64,000 nucleotides of DNA from Cryptomeria japonica (Eukaryota > Streptophyta > Pinopsida > Cupressales > Cupressaceae), in the NCBI RefSeq assembly GCF_030272615.1, contig NC_081411.1:184799449-184863448 (forward strand). Direction: 5' to 3'. Shown piece by piece: positions 35,619 through 48,358 of the stretch. Both the position numbers and the translations under genes were made by a program. The notes beneath the pieces were generated by a model that ran no database searches, was not told the DNA's origin, and saw only the letters and a program-made list of their open reading frames with translations. Position 1 is the first letter of the stretch; every line of letters begins with the position of its first letter.

Positions 35619-38375
35619 ACTAGGATTATGAACCTACGCTCATAAGCTTGCTAAAGTACACAATAACATTGAATTTTTTTTCATCAAGATATTAAAAATG
35701 TAAGAAATAGGTGAAGCCCCAGGGGATTTAATTAATCTAATATCAAGATAAAAAAGCAACACATGAAGAAAAAAGAGAAAAAAGAGGATATGACTTTCCT
35801 AGTGTAGTAAGGCTATGCTTACTATGAGTCATGTTGGGAAAAAAAACATTGAACTACAAAATTGGTGTATGAAGATTACAAAACAAATCCTTAGTTTGCA
35901 AAGTAATCTAAATAAAGATCGATTTCAAAATGGGGACTGCAACGTGCACCAAACATGTCATGGTGTGTGATTGAAGTCTACAAACCAATCCTTGTGGTGT
36001 GAAAGTGTAGCAAAGAGCAAAGTGTATGCCTCCAATGTTAAAGTGATTGCATACATCTACCAAGTGCAATTTCTCTTAAGTAGCATAAATACATCCAAAA
36101 GACAAGCACACAACAACAATGAAATGCCCTCAAGAAAAGGCAAATCAAAGGTGATGGAGCATAAGACAAAATGAGAGCACATAAGGGACCCACTAACTAG
36201 GGTCAGTATACACATCAAACAAATCATGTATATCAACTATGATTGTAATAAATTGACCTCATCCCCCAAAGGTAGTGGAACTACAAGCACAATGGAAGAA
36301 GAGCACATATGATGAACAAGAGTCTTTTTTGGCCAATCAACATGAAAGAGATTAGAAAGAGAGATCTCAATGCTTTGCATCATCTCCAATTAGACAACAC
36401 AAAGACACATGTACAACATAGCCTGACTATGACATATAGAGGAATTGAGATAGAAATTATATCTCACAACAAGTTTGGTTCTTTGTTACCTTGCACCAAC
36501 AAAGCAACAAAGGTCATCCAAATTGAGCTTAACATAACACAAATACACATCAAGAATCACATCACGAGGGAACCACATCATATGCAAGAAAACACACAAA
36601 AGAGTCCATTGTACAATTGGGGCTAATCTAGCAAATCACCCCCCTACCAATCTTGTTTAGCATCATTTAGGGATGTTGGACAAGATGCAAGATGAGTCAC
36701 AACAAGCATGTTAGATGGAACTACAACAAGTTCCAAACAACGACCATGCTCTAATGATAAATCACTTTATTTCTCACTGGAAACTATGATTAATGCTTTT
36801 GAAAATCGCAAAGATAGCTCATGATTAATTTCAATACTATCATTAGTATCCATATTATTACCATCAACATCATCATCCAAATTAACCACAATAAGATCTT
36901 TAATGCACAAAAGAGATGAAGCGGACAGATATTCTGCATAGATAACTTTTAATTTTTGACATGGTTGATTAAGATAAAACTCCTCTCTAGGGTCAAGTGA
37001 AGGTTGGGCAAATGGAACCAAGTCAACATTCAATGGCTTAGGGGAGGGAACAGTTTGAGAAAGAAGCTCATGAGCCTTAGCATAACATCTTTGCCGATGG
37101 TCTTTCACACTACGATTTCTCTTGGTTCAACTCGATACTTGTGAATGTTAGGGATCAATCAACATAGGTTTCTTTTCTTCCTTTTTAGGAGGAACAAAAG
37201 AAACCTCACTAGGTTGAGAGATATAGGATGCTGGGCGCTTTTCTCTATAAGACATAGGAGGTGGAACTGCATCATATATAGGAGAAATAGGACAAGTAGG
37301 AAGGATTCTAGGTCTGAAATTTGAAGGAGGAATATCCAACGGTGAAGAATCCTTAGGTTTACTTTCATGTTTGAATTTTTGGTAAGATAGGAAATGGACA
37401 TCTTCTTATTGTTGCAAAGGTTCAAGTATTTTAGGTTAAAATCAATCAAGGGTGAACTTTCCACATCTTGTTAAGGTTTGATAAAGATCTCGATTGATCA
37501 TGATATTACACCCATTGTGATGGAAATTTAAACATTTATGGATGTAGTAGGGCTAGCTTTCATGGTATTCAGCCAAGGGTGTCCCAACTTCACACAAAAT
37601 TGGTCTGAGGTAGGGTTAATAGCAAAGGTAACATCTAAGCACTTGGTACTAACCTCAACAAGAAGAGTGATGGAACCTATACTGGGACAAGTGAAACCAT
37701 CATGCACCTTAATCATAACATCAGATCTCTCATAGGTATCTTGATACAATTGTTGTATATAAAGGTGTTCTTGAATGATAACATTCACCAGACATACTAG
37801 ATCAGTGAGCACTTTACTTTAATTTTTGCAATAATGTATAATGGTCTATCAAGTGCATCAATAATCTCTCTTGAGTCAAAGGTGATGCAAGGTTCAAATA
37901 GAGGTTTTAGTTTAAATTATAGCTATACCAAAGGCTCCCAAATGTTAAAATTGCCAAGGAATTCAATTCTTCTAAAGATGCAACTAAAAAATAATAATAG
38001 TGCATGCCACTATTCCATCCTTATATAACAATATGAGTGGAAACTATAATCCTTAATATCATGAAAACAAAATAGAATATTGTTGAGGTTAAATTTGGAC
38101 TCTGCATATATAATCAATATTATATTTTTTTTGTTTTTCAATATTTGCTTCATAACCATCACTAAACACAACTATTTCTAAATTATAGCATATCATTTTG
38201 GGTAGAGGAACATTGCCAAAAAGCAAAGGGTTGATGTGTTAAAAGAATATAGCATGTGTTGTTTTTTGTGGATGTTTTACATTCAACTTTTTTTATTAAC
38301 TCCATTTTACAAATTATTTTGGGTGAATTTAATCTATCTTTTAAGTCAATTATTCATTTTATTTTCAGTGATAAT
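35619..38375 (-). mobile_element. Internal region of a decayed Ty3/Gypsy element
   Basis: This is the minus-strand internal domain that belongs to the 3' LTR at 34831-35603. It contains a gag/protease-like relic at 36767-37812 and otherwise non-coding DNA. No reverse transcriptase, RNase H or integrase motifs are seen. It runs up to the 1.8-kb retroposon at 38389; whether it resumes after 40196 is unclear. A matching 5' LTR was not found. Confidence 0.55.
36767..37812 (-). pseudogene. Gypsy polyprotein relic (protease-like region)
   Basis: On the minus strand the block at 37812-37528 reads VHDGFTCPSIGSITLLVEVS, then KCLDVTFAI and FCVKLGHPWLNTM. This resembles the retropepsin-like region of plant Gypsy polyproteins, where the G-x-PWL motif is common. 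The catalytic D-S/T-G triad is not visible. Downstream blocks are proline-rich (IPPSNFRPRILPTCPISP) and then acidic (about 36900-36800). The frame is broken between blocks. It is an old copy, not a working gene. Confidence 0.55.
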
Positions 38376-38388
38376 AAAGAATCAACTC

Positions 38389-40182
38389 ATATTATACCAT
38401 TTCGGATTTCAAACTAGGGAGAGGGGTCAGAGTGAGGGTTTCAAGTGGGATTGCAGTCGCAGAGGAGACTACAGATGAGAATGGGGAGACAGATGATGAT
38501 GGGGATGATTTTATGGCTTTGTGTGTCTAGCCTTTCCTTGCAGCAGGTTCTAGGGCTTGTGTTTTATACTTGGTGGGTAGCGAGGTTGGGGTTTTGTTTG
38601 GTGTCTCTATGTTGGGTGTGTGTTGTAGATGGGTTGTTTTTCCCCTTTCTCTTTGCCCGTAGTGGAGTCTTTTCTATTGCATCTTGCTATTCTAGTGTTG
38701 GCTTTGTTGAGTTCCCCTCTTGCGCTTGTTGTTGTTGTCTTGGCCCATGGTGTTGTTTTCTTGTTTGTTCGGTCTTTGTTTCCTCTCTAGTACCTTCTTC
38801 TTTTCTAGGTGAAGTCATTAAGATTTCTAGACCTTCATTGGTTTTTGGAACTATTGTGGGTACTAAGGATGTTGGTGTTGCATTGGCCTCAATCTATCCA
38901 GGGGTTGACAGGGGTTGCAAGGGCTTCTTGGTGGATCGGGCTTGTTGTTCTCCTTTGACCAAGGGGTTTCTTTATTGCTATCCTCTTTTTCCTTTGGTGG
39001 CTGACTTGGGAGTCTCTAATGGGGCGGTCTTCCTTCCTTAGCTTGTGGGAGGGGGTTGCGGGTTCTTCCTCTATCCCGTATGGTGGATGGTTCTCTTGTG
39101 GGGGTTTTGGTGTAGTAGGGTGTGGTGGCTTTTGTGTGTTTTGTGGTTGGGTTCATGGTGGGGCTTGTCCTTGTTTGATGTGAGTGAGGCTTCCTTTGTC
39201 CCCTTTGGACTTGCCTCCTATCTATTTTCAAGGGTATGTGCTTCTGCTTTCCTCTTCTTCCCTTTCCATTTCCTATTCAGGTTGTTGCCTCTAATTTTCT
39301 AGGGCACCTTCTACTTGTTCTTGTTCCCTATTTCTGGTTTTGGGATGTTTCTAGTTTTGGGACTGTGTTCGGCTTTGTTGGAGCCTAGAGTATGCAAGCT
39401 TTCTTTCTTTTCGAGTGGGCTTGTGTTGATCTTCCCTTGGTCCATTTTCATGTGGCTCCTATTGAGGAGGATTTTGCCCCTATTGAGGTGAGGTTTATTC
39501 TTGTGGCTTTATGGGGTTTGGCTCTTTCTACTCCTTCCTTCCCCTTTCACGATTCCTATTGAGGTGGAGATTTTCCTTGTAGGAGAGGTTGGAAGCTACT
39601 TTGATAGGGATTTTCTTGTCTTTGGTTTCTTTAATTCAAACTTGGATCGAGCATGGTTCTTCATCTTGGTGGTTTCTTCCTCTATTATTCCTATTGAGAT
39701 GGAGGTAGGAAAGATGAGGACTTACTGTTTTGGGGTTGTCGTTGATTGTTGCAAGATGGTTTTGGGAGACATTTTAAAATCCAAGATGAAGGTTGGGAGA
39801 GCCTATGAAAACCCTCTAATCCTCTTATATCTCTTCATTGTTTAGGAGCTTCGGTATTTTCCAGTTAGTTCTTTACACTTTATCTTTATGGTTCTGCAAG
39901 TGTTCATGTTGTGAGAGCCTTATTAAAACAAACTGTTAAGGTTAAGGGAGCTTGTAAAAACCCTTTGCTCATCATTGTTTGAGTAGTTTGGTTTGATTGA
40001 TTTAACTTTTTGATTGATATAGCCAATTCTTTAATGCTTTTATTTTAGCGGTTGGTTGTGGGTTGGCTATTGGTTATCTTTGTTTCATCTTGTTGCAATA
40101 TTTTGTTTGTGGGTTTTGGTTCCCTGCAAAAACTGAGGGTTTCAAGTCCCCCTAAAAACCTATTTTTCCCTTAATCAAAAAC
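38389..40182 (+). mobile_element. 1.8-kb LINE-like retroposed insertion
   Basis: It is flanked by perfect 13-bp direct repeats 'aaagaatcaactc' at 38376-38388 and 40183-40195, the signature of target-primed insertion. The right end is A-rich ('ttaatcaaaaac'), which puts the element on the plus strand. The body is unusually G/T-rich and has no endonuclease or reverse transcriptase motifs. The longest plus-strand frame (38445-39041, 198 codons) is Cys/Phe/Val-rich and matches nothing I know. It is probably a 5'-truncated or internally deleted LINE, or a non-autonomous retroposon. Confidence 0.75.
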
Positions 40183-40195
40183 AAAGAATCAACTC

Positions 40196-40915
40196 TCTTT
40201 CAAAGGCTGCCCCTAAATCTAGAACATAAAATGGTAAACACTATTATTAACAATAATATTGAATAGCCCACTTAATGCCTTTAAGTTCCCTATAAATTTT
40301 TCCAATCAATGTAATGATTAGATACAAGATTTACAAAAATCTATAATAATATTGTAACAACTACACCATTTAATCAAAATGCTATTTATCTTAAAAAAAT
40401 ACAAGGAAAAGGTTTTGAATAAGAGTATTATTTTCTTGTTAGATTATAAGCAATAGATTATTTAAGAGATCCTTCTTTCATTTAATTGCAACTTAAGGAT
40501 GATTATCATTAGAAAGAAGATGGCAAATAAGAAAAACATGCAAATAAAAGATACAACACATAATCGGCATAATTATTTCACCATTTGCAAGATTTCTAGA
40601 ATTTCAGGATTTGAGAGTTGAGAATGTCAAATAAGTATAAGGTATGGGCTAGTTGATCTTTTATTAATGTTTTGAAGTTATTGGGTTGTATGTCATATTT
40701 ATGTGTTGTGAGGCAACTTGGTTAGGTTGTTTGGCTTTTGTGTTGGGTCTCATTTATTATTAAATATTTTATGACTCCTTCAAAACCTATTTTACTCTTA
40801 TAATAAAAATAAAAAATTAAGATGAGAGCATACATGCTAGTTTGAAGACAACTATATTTTAATTCTTAAAAGGCACCAAGGCCTCATTCATTTGGTGCAA
40901 CTTAGCTTTATATCT
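40196..40915. other. Gene-free AT-rich DNA
   Basis: This lies between the retroposon's target-site duplication and the next LTR. No reading frame or repeat is recognised. It may be remnant Gypsy internal DNA. Confidence 0.5.
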
Positions 40916-41331
40916 TGTTGTGACATTTTAGTACATCACCCCATTGCAAATGGGGACCTCCACTTTTTTGCCTTCTAGCGTAGTTGTGCTTAATTGTCTA
41001 GCTTGGTAATGTTTTGGAGTCTTTAGCCTCTTTCTTGTGAGGAGATGCAGAGCCTTTGATTGTTAGGATGTGATCAAGTCAGCATTTCTTTGTCTTAGGC
41101 TAGGATGAACAAACAACCTTCAACTTCCTTGTGTCAAAGTGTTTGGGTAATGGATAGGAGTCAAGTTCTTCATTGAGTAAGGTTTCACAATGTAACCTTT
41201 GGGCAATAAATGCCTAAGTCAAGGTATGAAATCTTTGATGGATGCTCGGGGTGATTGGATAATCCTCAAGCAAATTTGTCTCTAAATAGAAGATAGGTGA
41301 AGATGAGAGATGAGTGAAGAGTGAAGGAATG
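40916..41331 (+). repeat. Outer LTR, left part (interrupted)
   Basis: It begins TGTTGTGACATTTTAG, a plausible LTR start, followed by 'ccattgcaaatggggacc'. It is interrupted at 41331 by the minus-strand Gypsy element. The sequence appears to resume at 48755: joining the flanks gives a natural 'gaaggaatg/aaattgg' continuation. Confidence 0.55.
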
Positions 41332-42452
41332 TGTTATGGTGAAAATTAGGGTTTCACCATAAGAATGTGTAAAACCATTAATTTTTGGTTTTAAGACCAT
41401 TACATTAAGGAGGAGGATAATCTAATAGATCTAGCTTCTCTAGGATTAAGATTTAGATCAGATTTCTAGTTCCTTGATAGGAATTTATCCTCTTTAGATT
41501 GAATGGAATTGTTGAAGATGCTGAAATTAGGGTAAATGGGTGAATATTGAAGAGATCGGGCATAAACAGTGAGCTATAGTCGGCGCACCGAGCCACAAAC
41601 TAGATCTAAGCAAAGTAATATGATTCAGATCTACTTCTTGAAATTCGACCTAAATTGTCAGGGCTGTGTGGTGGTTGCCATGGTCCTCTAAACATTCTGC
41701 CATAAAAAGGGAACTTGTTCATCTCTGCAAATACTGTCTATCCTCCTAAATGCAACTCCATACTTGTTCTTGCACATAGTGAAAATGGGAAAATGGTTGG
41801 GATTAGGGGTTTGCCTAAGTCAAAGACTAGTTTAGGAATTAACCTTGAATGAAATAATGTAAATACTAAAATAAATATCAGAAATATATACCTTGGATCT
41901 GCAATTGTTGATGATGATGCTTTGCTTCTTAAATGTAATCACATATGTTGCATGAAATAGCATGGACATGACAAAACCCTAATCACATGTACACATGCTT
42001 GCATATGAATGATGTAATTTTTCTCGACAATGGTTGAATGAAGAATATGCAACCTTAAAGATCTCTGAAGATTGATGGATGAAATTAAGCTGATCAAATG
42101 TATTTATTTAGGGGTATCTAAGTAATTTACTAATTAGGCCAACCCTAAATGATCATGCAGATACCATGAAGATGAATTCCCACCGAAGGGATAGGACCCC
42201 TGGCCTAATTCAAAATTGGGCCCCACTAAGAGGGACCATAACACTGGGTGCCATGGTCCTTCTCAAAAAGGGACCACAATGAAGTCTCAAGGAGAAGGGT
42301 ACCCCACTAGGGACTCCTTTAATGTGTGTAAATGGCATCAAAAATGGAGAATAGGCACAAAACAAACCTAGATAGTTGATGAGGACAAGACACTAAAATA
42401 GGGGCACAAACATGAGGTGTAAATTGGCCCGAGGATAATTTACGATGCTAAA
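41332..42452 (-). repeat. 3' LTR of the nested Gypsy element
   Basis: Starting at its left end it shares ordered landmarks with 46270 onward: 'gtttcaccataagaatgtg', 'aggattaagatt', 'ttgataggaatttatcctc', 'gtaaatgggtgaatattg' and 'ggggtttgcctaagtcaaa'. It ends at 'gatgctaaa' next to a degraded polypurine tract. It lacks the hAT insertion of the other LTR and about 70 bp around that site. Confidence 0.75.
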
Positions 42453-44773
42453 TTTAGCCATCACTTTAACGGGAGTATGAGTCTATGCAAATACTCATGG
42501 TAAAGTAGATGAAAGAGATGAAAGAGAGGAGCAATTAGGAGCACAATCACAAGGAGTATAAGATTGCACTAATTTCGAGGAATCAAGCCCCCAATCTTAG
42601 GATCTTAACTCACTCAATCTCATGCAAGGTCACACAAAACAAGAAAAAGAAGACAAAAAGGCAAAATAACACAAAACATGCAAAAGCTAAAAACCAAAAA
42701 CAAGACCCCAAGTCAATGACCTAAAGAGACCTTGATATCAAAATGTCTCAACCACTAATATCATTCTTGAAAATGTCATCTCAAGAACACAAGCGATCAC
42801 CTAAAAAAAATCAAGAGCAGGCATCATCCATAAACTACAAATAGCAAAGCTATGAGCTCATGAGATGAAATAGATAAAGCATGGATACACATTCTAGATG
42901 TGTTTTTCTAGGTGATCCATGAGAAGAAGAATGAGAGAAGAAATGGATACACATTCTAGATGTATTTTTCTAGGTGATCCATGTTGGGGAGGAGAGTAGG
43001 AATATTCTAGCTATGTTTTGCTAGTTCCACTCATCCTCGTGCGTGTGTCCAAGTGATGTCTGGTTTCAGGTGTCAACCATCCTATATATAAGAGTTTGTT
43101 TTCTCTGGTTTCGAGCATGTAACAACTTGTGTAAGACATGTAATGAAAATGCAAAGGTGTGTGTGTATTATCAGGAACATCTCAAGTAATAGTTTGTTTG
43201 CTCTGGTTTCAAGAATGTGTAACCCCATGTAAGATTAATATATGTTTTGTTTCGAAGACATCTTGTGTAAGAGTTAATTTGCTTTGGTTTCAAGAATGTG
43301 CACCCCATCTAACACATATAAATGTTGTATCTAGTTTTGGGCATGAAGTGTCTCATGTAAGAGTTTGTTTTCTCTGGTTTCGCGAATGGAAACCTTATTT
43401 AAGACATTACAAAAGTAGAAAAAGTATAGTACAATATAGTACAAAGAGGGTGATATGTATTCCCCCCCCCGCCGCCTTAAGATGTCAACATAGCTCTATG
43501 TTGATGTTTTAAGGAAGCTAGAAGCAAGGATACCCACCTTCAACACAAAGGAGATATCCTTCTAGGAAACAATGTTCATACATCCAAGCTAAAGAGGCAA
43601 TACTCTTAAAAGAAAGGATAAGATAGTTGAAAAGAGATATATTGAAACAAGTGTAAAGAGGATCCTTGGAGAAGAGATCTTCACTCAAAAGACATGTACC
43701 TCCAAGAGGAGTTTCTCAAACAAACATAACATCTTCTACCAAAACAAGAGAAGGAGAACAAGAATATCTACCTTCCTCCTATTGCTAGGTGAAAATGATT
43801 CTTGATGAAGGATGACACACTTTCAACCCAATGTGAGGAGAATGTTTATTATAGATATACATTACCAAGGGTAAAAGAGATTGTAGTCAAGGATACATGC
43901 CTCTTGCATAAGAGAGATTCCTTGAGCAAACAATTACTTCACATAAGGAATGACATCAAACTATAAGCAAACACTACTCAACAAATGCAAAGTGGATCCT
44001 TAGGAACGGATAAGAAAGATCAATGCCCCCCAAGTGTAGGGACAATGATAAGAATTACACAAACTCTCAGGAGAGATTAGACATAACCAAATGCACAATG
44101 TACTTGCACAAAGGAATATTCCATACAAGAAAAGACATTAAGATATGTAAAATGCAACTCCAAAGAAGAGGTAATCTTCAAAGAGAGAGAGAATTAGATG
44201 AAGGTTCATAAACTCCCCTAAGGATAGATTAGTCATAAGAGACATACCATTCCATTGAAGAAAGGATATCACAACATGAAAAATGTAACCCCTAAAGGGA
44301 ATAGTGAAACCTTGGATAGAGAGAAGGAATAGGATATAGACAAGAAGAAATTATGTTTTTGCCCCAAGATGTTTATAATTGAAAAAGCATCATCTCCTAT
44401 AATAAAGAGTCCCCAATTAAGTTAACTACTAGTGCCATAGGGCAAGGAGCAACATGGAGGGTGAATGGAGTGCTAAGTCACTACCTCTTCACCAAGGAAG
44501 AGTGCAAGATCGGTTGTAAGAGCTATGTGAGCTCTATCATATCAGTCTTCAACAAATGTTTTATATGTGTTACATTTTCCAAGAGAATGAGAATATCTAT
44601 GATGAAAAAGACAATGTGCATCACCTTCCTTATCCTTAGAATTATGATTAATTATAATGAAAGGAGAAACAACGTTCTTATCATACTTTAACCTCCAAAA
44701 GATTCTAGCAGCTAATTTCTATTGGTCATCAATGGGATTAGGTCTTGTCTCTTGAGATGTAGGACAAGGGTTG
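42453..44773 (-). repeat. Non-coding internal region of nested Gypsy element
   Basis: There are no domains on either strand. It contains the tandem repeats at 43085-43405 and a long A-rich stretch (43510-44460) with recurring 'aaggaa', 'aagaga' and 'catccttagg'-like words. In an autonomous element this space would hold pol. Confidence 0.6.
43085..43405 (+). repeat. Imperfect tandem repeat, four units
   Basis: Units of about 82-98 bp are anchored by 'agtttgttttctctggtttc' near 43092, 43190, 43272 and 43361. Each continues with 'gaatgt' or 'gcatgt' and a 'gtaagac'-like end. The units differ by substitutions and indels, so the array is old. Confidence 0.8.
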
Positions 44774-45819
44774 TTAGAAGAAGATGATTATAATAGTTAT
44801 ATTATCAACTAGTTCTTGCATACTTTTTTGGAAATCCGGACAGTCATTAGCATGATGTTCATGAGTTTGATGATATGAACAAAAAGGAGTCTTTGAAGAA
44901 GAAGCACCCTTAGATGGACGATAAGTTCTATGTTTTGCAAGATACTCCTTAAATTTTTGAATTATAAGGAGATCATCCATAAGTGAATCATGATAATTTC
45001 CTAGACCTTTGGTACTAGTTTGTGTAGGAGGGTTTATAGGGACTCTAGTTCCTTCTTCAAATTTTCCAAGTCCTTGCCCTCTAAAACCTTGTTTTGATAT
45101 TATGTTATGACCACTCCTAATTGAGGAGGAGTATTATAATGAATCCCTTTAAAATTTGTGCTATTGTAAGTATGTTTAAAAGGAACAAAGGGAAAAGTAG
45201 ATGAAGAAGGAATATCCTTTGTAGGGAGATTTTCCTTTCTACCATCATGCATATCCTCTTTGATAGGTTGGGAATGAAGATCCTTATCGTCTAAGGCCTC
45301 ATCTTTACTTAATGTTATGTGGGGAGATAGATCATGAATTAAATGCATACTATCGTCTTCTCTACAAATGTTTTGATGATTAAGATAGACTCTATGAGAA
45401 TAAGGGGGATCTAGAGTGATTGAAACACCAATGTTTTGACCTCGCCCCCCTTGCGCCAGGGTATGTGTATGAGAAGAATATGGTGCCATGTTTCTCTTCA
45501 ATGCTTGCTCTCCATTAGAGAGATCATTGATAGGATTAATAGTTCTTTCTTTATTCACATTAGATACCGTAGGAGAGGTACATGTATTAGGTTTTTCATT
45601 AGCATCTCTAGGATTGCGATCTACAAAATCTTTTATGTGATCTAAATATGTAATACATTTTCCTAAAAATATCACTATAAAACCGCATGCATTATGGATA
45701 AAAACTTTGAGATTTACTTGATTAATAGGAAACAATTTGGGAATTCTAAAAATGCAATATGCCAAAGTCCTATGAATGAAAAGAAGCAATGTGAAGTGAA
45801 AGAAACCATTATCCAACAC
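44774..45819 (-). pseudogene. Gypsy gag-like relic with zinc-knuckle-like motif
   Basis: The minus-strand frame at 44980-44774 reads FKEYLAKHRTYRPSK, then CSYHQTHEHHANDCPDFQK, a Cys/His motif seen in plant Gypsy gag proteins. The frame at 45819-45100 is hydrophilic in its later part, with SGTP-like low-complexity text and a FVPFKHTYN block. A frame break separates them near 45050-45000. There is no fused protease or polymerase. It is an old element copy, described but not reconstructed. Confidence 0.6.
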
Positions 45820-47066
45820 ATGATTTTGATAAATATAAGTGAAAAGAAAAGTAAGGTCATATGTGAAATGGCAAATAAATTAGATCTATTAAGTGCCATT
45901 ATGAATGTCTAAGGTCATATCTAAAAATAAGAGTTAAAAATTATGCAATCCCACAAATCAAATAAATCAGAATAAATTGGGGTTTTTTATGAATTTAACC
46001 TCTACATTTATGTAATTTGATTAAAATAAGGTCAATGGATGCAAAATAAAAAATTAAAATGTTCGCAAATCAAATTTGAAACAATTAATCCAAATTAGAC
46101 AACCCACAAGTCTAATTTTAAAATTATAAATTAGGGTTTGTGTGAATTTAACCTCTAAATTTATGTAATTCAATTGAAACTTTAACTTGTAAATGCTAAT
46201 TTGATTTTGAAAATGCATAAACAATCCAAATCATAAATAAAGCTATAAGATGTCGAGTTCACTAAAAAATGTAATGGTTAAAAATTAGAGTTTCACCATA
46301 AGAATGTGTAAAATCGCTAATTTTTGCTTTTAGGACCATAACATTAAAGAGGGGAGTAATGTAATAGATCTAGCCTCTCTAGGATTAAGATTTTGATCAA
46401 ATTCCTAGTTCCTTGATAGGAATTTATCCTCCTTAGATTCAATTGAATTGTTGATGATGTTGAAATTAGGGTAAATGGGTGAATATTGAAGAGATTAGGC
46501 ATAAATAGTGAGCTACAGTCCTCGCATACAGCCATAAACTTGGATCTGAGCAAAGTAATATGATTCAGATCTTCTCCCCAAAATTCGGCCTAAATTGTTA
46601 GGACTATGGCGGTGGTCACCATGGTCGTCAAAACTTTTCATCGTTAAAAAGGGAACCTGTTCATCTTTGCAAATACTGTTGATCCTATGAAGCGCAACTC
46701 TATACCTATTCTTGCACATAATGAAAAGGAGAAAATGGTTGGGAATAGGGGTTCGCCTAAGTCAAACCCCAGTTTAGGAATTAACCTTGAACGAAATAAT
46801 GAGAATATTGAAATAAATACTACAAAGATATACCTCAAATATGCAGTTGTTGATGATGATGCTTTTCTTCTTATGTAATCACATATGTTGCATGAAATGG
46901 CATGGACATGACAAAACCCTAATCACACACATATGCTTGCATATGAATGATGCAATTTTGCCCCACAATGGTTGAATGAAGAATATGCAGCATTAAAGGT
47001 ATCATAAAATGCTTGATGATGAATGTTTCATGGATGCAAGGAAATGATTGCTTGATGTCTTAGAAT

Positions 47067-48358
47067 CATAGAAACGGGACTCAGACTTGGCGCGGACTCG
47101 ACAAGGGTGACTCTACTTGGGACTCGGGACTCGGATCTACCAGGACTCGACAGGACTCGACAAACTAAAAACCCCAAGAAATTTAGCGATTTTTAAGGAT
47201 TTAAAACTTGTTTCATGCACCCTTTATTAAACAAACCTTAAATACACAATAACATCATCAAATAGAAGTTAATTTGATCATACACACAAGTATACATCGA
47301 TCACATTAGTATAAATGTAAATTGTAGCTGAAGGAAATATCAACCAATAACCATAGATATATAAATAGTGTCGAATGTAAAAATATTACAAAACTCATGG
47401 AATATGAAATCCATGACATCAAAATTCAAATGTTCTAGTTTCACACATATCAAAAGTAAAACAACTACAAGTCTATGGCTCAGAGGAGCCTAGGTCCTTC
47501 CTACGTAGGCGTCTAAGGTAGGTCTTGGATGTGTTAGCAGCCATACTCTTTGCCCGTGACTCCATTCTACCCTCACCAACATCAACTATGTCTGGCTCTA
47601 GCTCTGGCTCTGGCTCTACTCATGCTCTAACCTCCTCCTCTGCCATGGCTACAACCTCAGCCTCTCTATCTACCTGGTCGATCCAATCTAAGTCCTCATC
47701 ACTAAAGATAGGATCCGTAGCCTCACCGATCCACTCAGATTTTGGATCAACCTCCTCTAACGTGATCAGGGTGATGTCATGGTCCATAACTTGTTTTTGT
47801 CTAAGACGGAGGTTGTAATGGACAAAGATTAGATCATTCAACCTCTCCACAGACAGCCTATTGCGCCTCTTGGAGTGTATGTGCTCAGATATACTCCAAT
47901 TGCACTCAAACATATTCCAATCCTCTCTAACAAGCTTTTGATGCACTAAATACAAGTATTACATTGCCCCAATGTGATTTGTTGAAGAAATTTTACTCCT
48001 CCTTGCTGGTTGCCCTACTATGCTCTCTTCTTTTTCCTCACAACTCACTCTTCTCCTCCTATTTTTTCAATAGAATGAAATGAGATGCGTTTTACAACTT
48101 AGAATCAAATATAAATGAAAAAAAAGCAAGTAAAATCATTGTTTAACGTGTTTTTATTTTACTTTTTCGGTATTTTTCGTCGGTTGAGTCATGGACTCGG
48201 GACTCGCCGGGTCCGAGCTGAGTCACCGAGTCACGTGATTCGCCATGATTCAGCCAAAACTCGGCGAGTCCGAGTCTGAGCCACCTAAGACTCATCGAGG
48301 GTCACTCAGCCTGTGACTCGCCGAGTTTTGGTGAGTCATGGCGAGTCACAAAACTCTA
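47067..48358 (-). mobile_element. hAT-type DNA transposon relic
   Basis: It is flanked by perfect 8-bp repeats 'cttagaat' (47059-47066 and 48359-48366), the target-site size expected of hAT elements. The left end has TAGAAACGGGACTC; the right end read inward has TAGAGTTTTGTGACTC, an imperfect terminal inverted repeat. Both ends carry clusters of gactcg/cgagtc words, and the right end has several 'actcggcgagt' copies, like subterminal transposase-binding repeats. Only the C-terminal transposase region remains, so the element is non-autonomous. Confidence 0.8.
47530..47955 (-). pseudogene. hAT transposase C-terminal dimerisation region
   Basis: The minus strand reads NWSISEHIHSKRRNRLSVE followed by RLNDLIFVHYNLRLRQKQ. 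This is the characteristic segment of the hAT family dimerisation domain in plants (W-S, IH-x-KRNRL, RLNDLV-x-VHYNLRL). An acidic tail follows. The BED zinc finger and catalytic core are absent from this 1.3-kb element, so it is a fragment. Confidence 0.8.

Larger units (their letters stand above)
25584..36112. repeat. Large tandem duplication, unit B
   Basis: The second copy is collinear with 14146-24660. Unit-specific features are about 57 bp near 27240-27300 absent from A, a rearranged CT-rich tract (30480-30660), and an extra stretch of about 60 bp at 30905-30965 duplicating 'tccgcgctgtcaaatcgag' with two palindromic 'gtttaaaaaac' cores. At its right end the Gypsy internal region continues unbroken, unlike in unit A. 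B therefore preserves the older right junction. Confidence 0.95.

Noticed and set aside
38445..39041. 198-codon frame as a host gene
   Set aside because: It lies wholly inside a retroposed insertion with target-site duplications, is compositionally biased and matches no family I know.
43085..43405. Array resembling spaced direct repeats (CRISPR-like)
   Set aside because: Units are long, imperfect and unequal, inside a plant retroelement; no CRISPR repeat-spacer structure exists.
47525..47818. Ser/Thr-rich plus-strand frame
   Set aside because: It is antisense to the hAT transposase dimerisation region, which is the recognisable sequence here.
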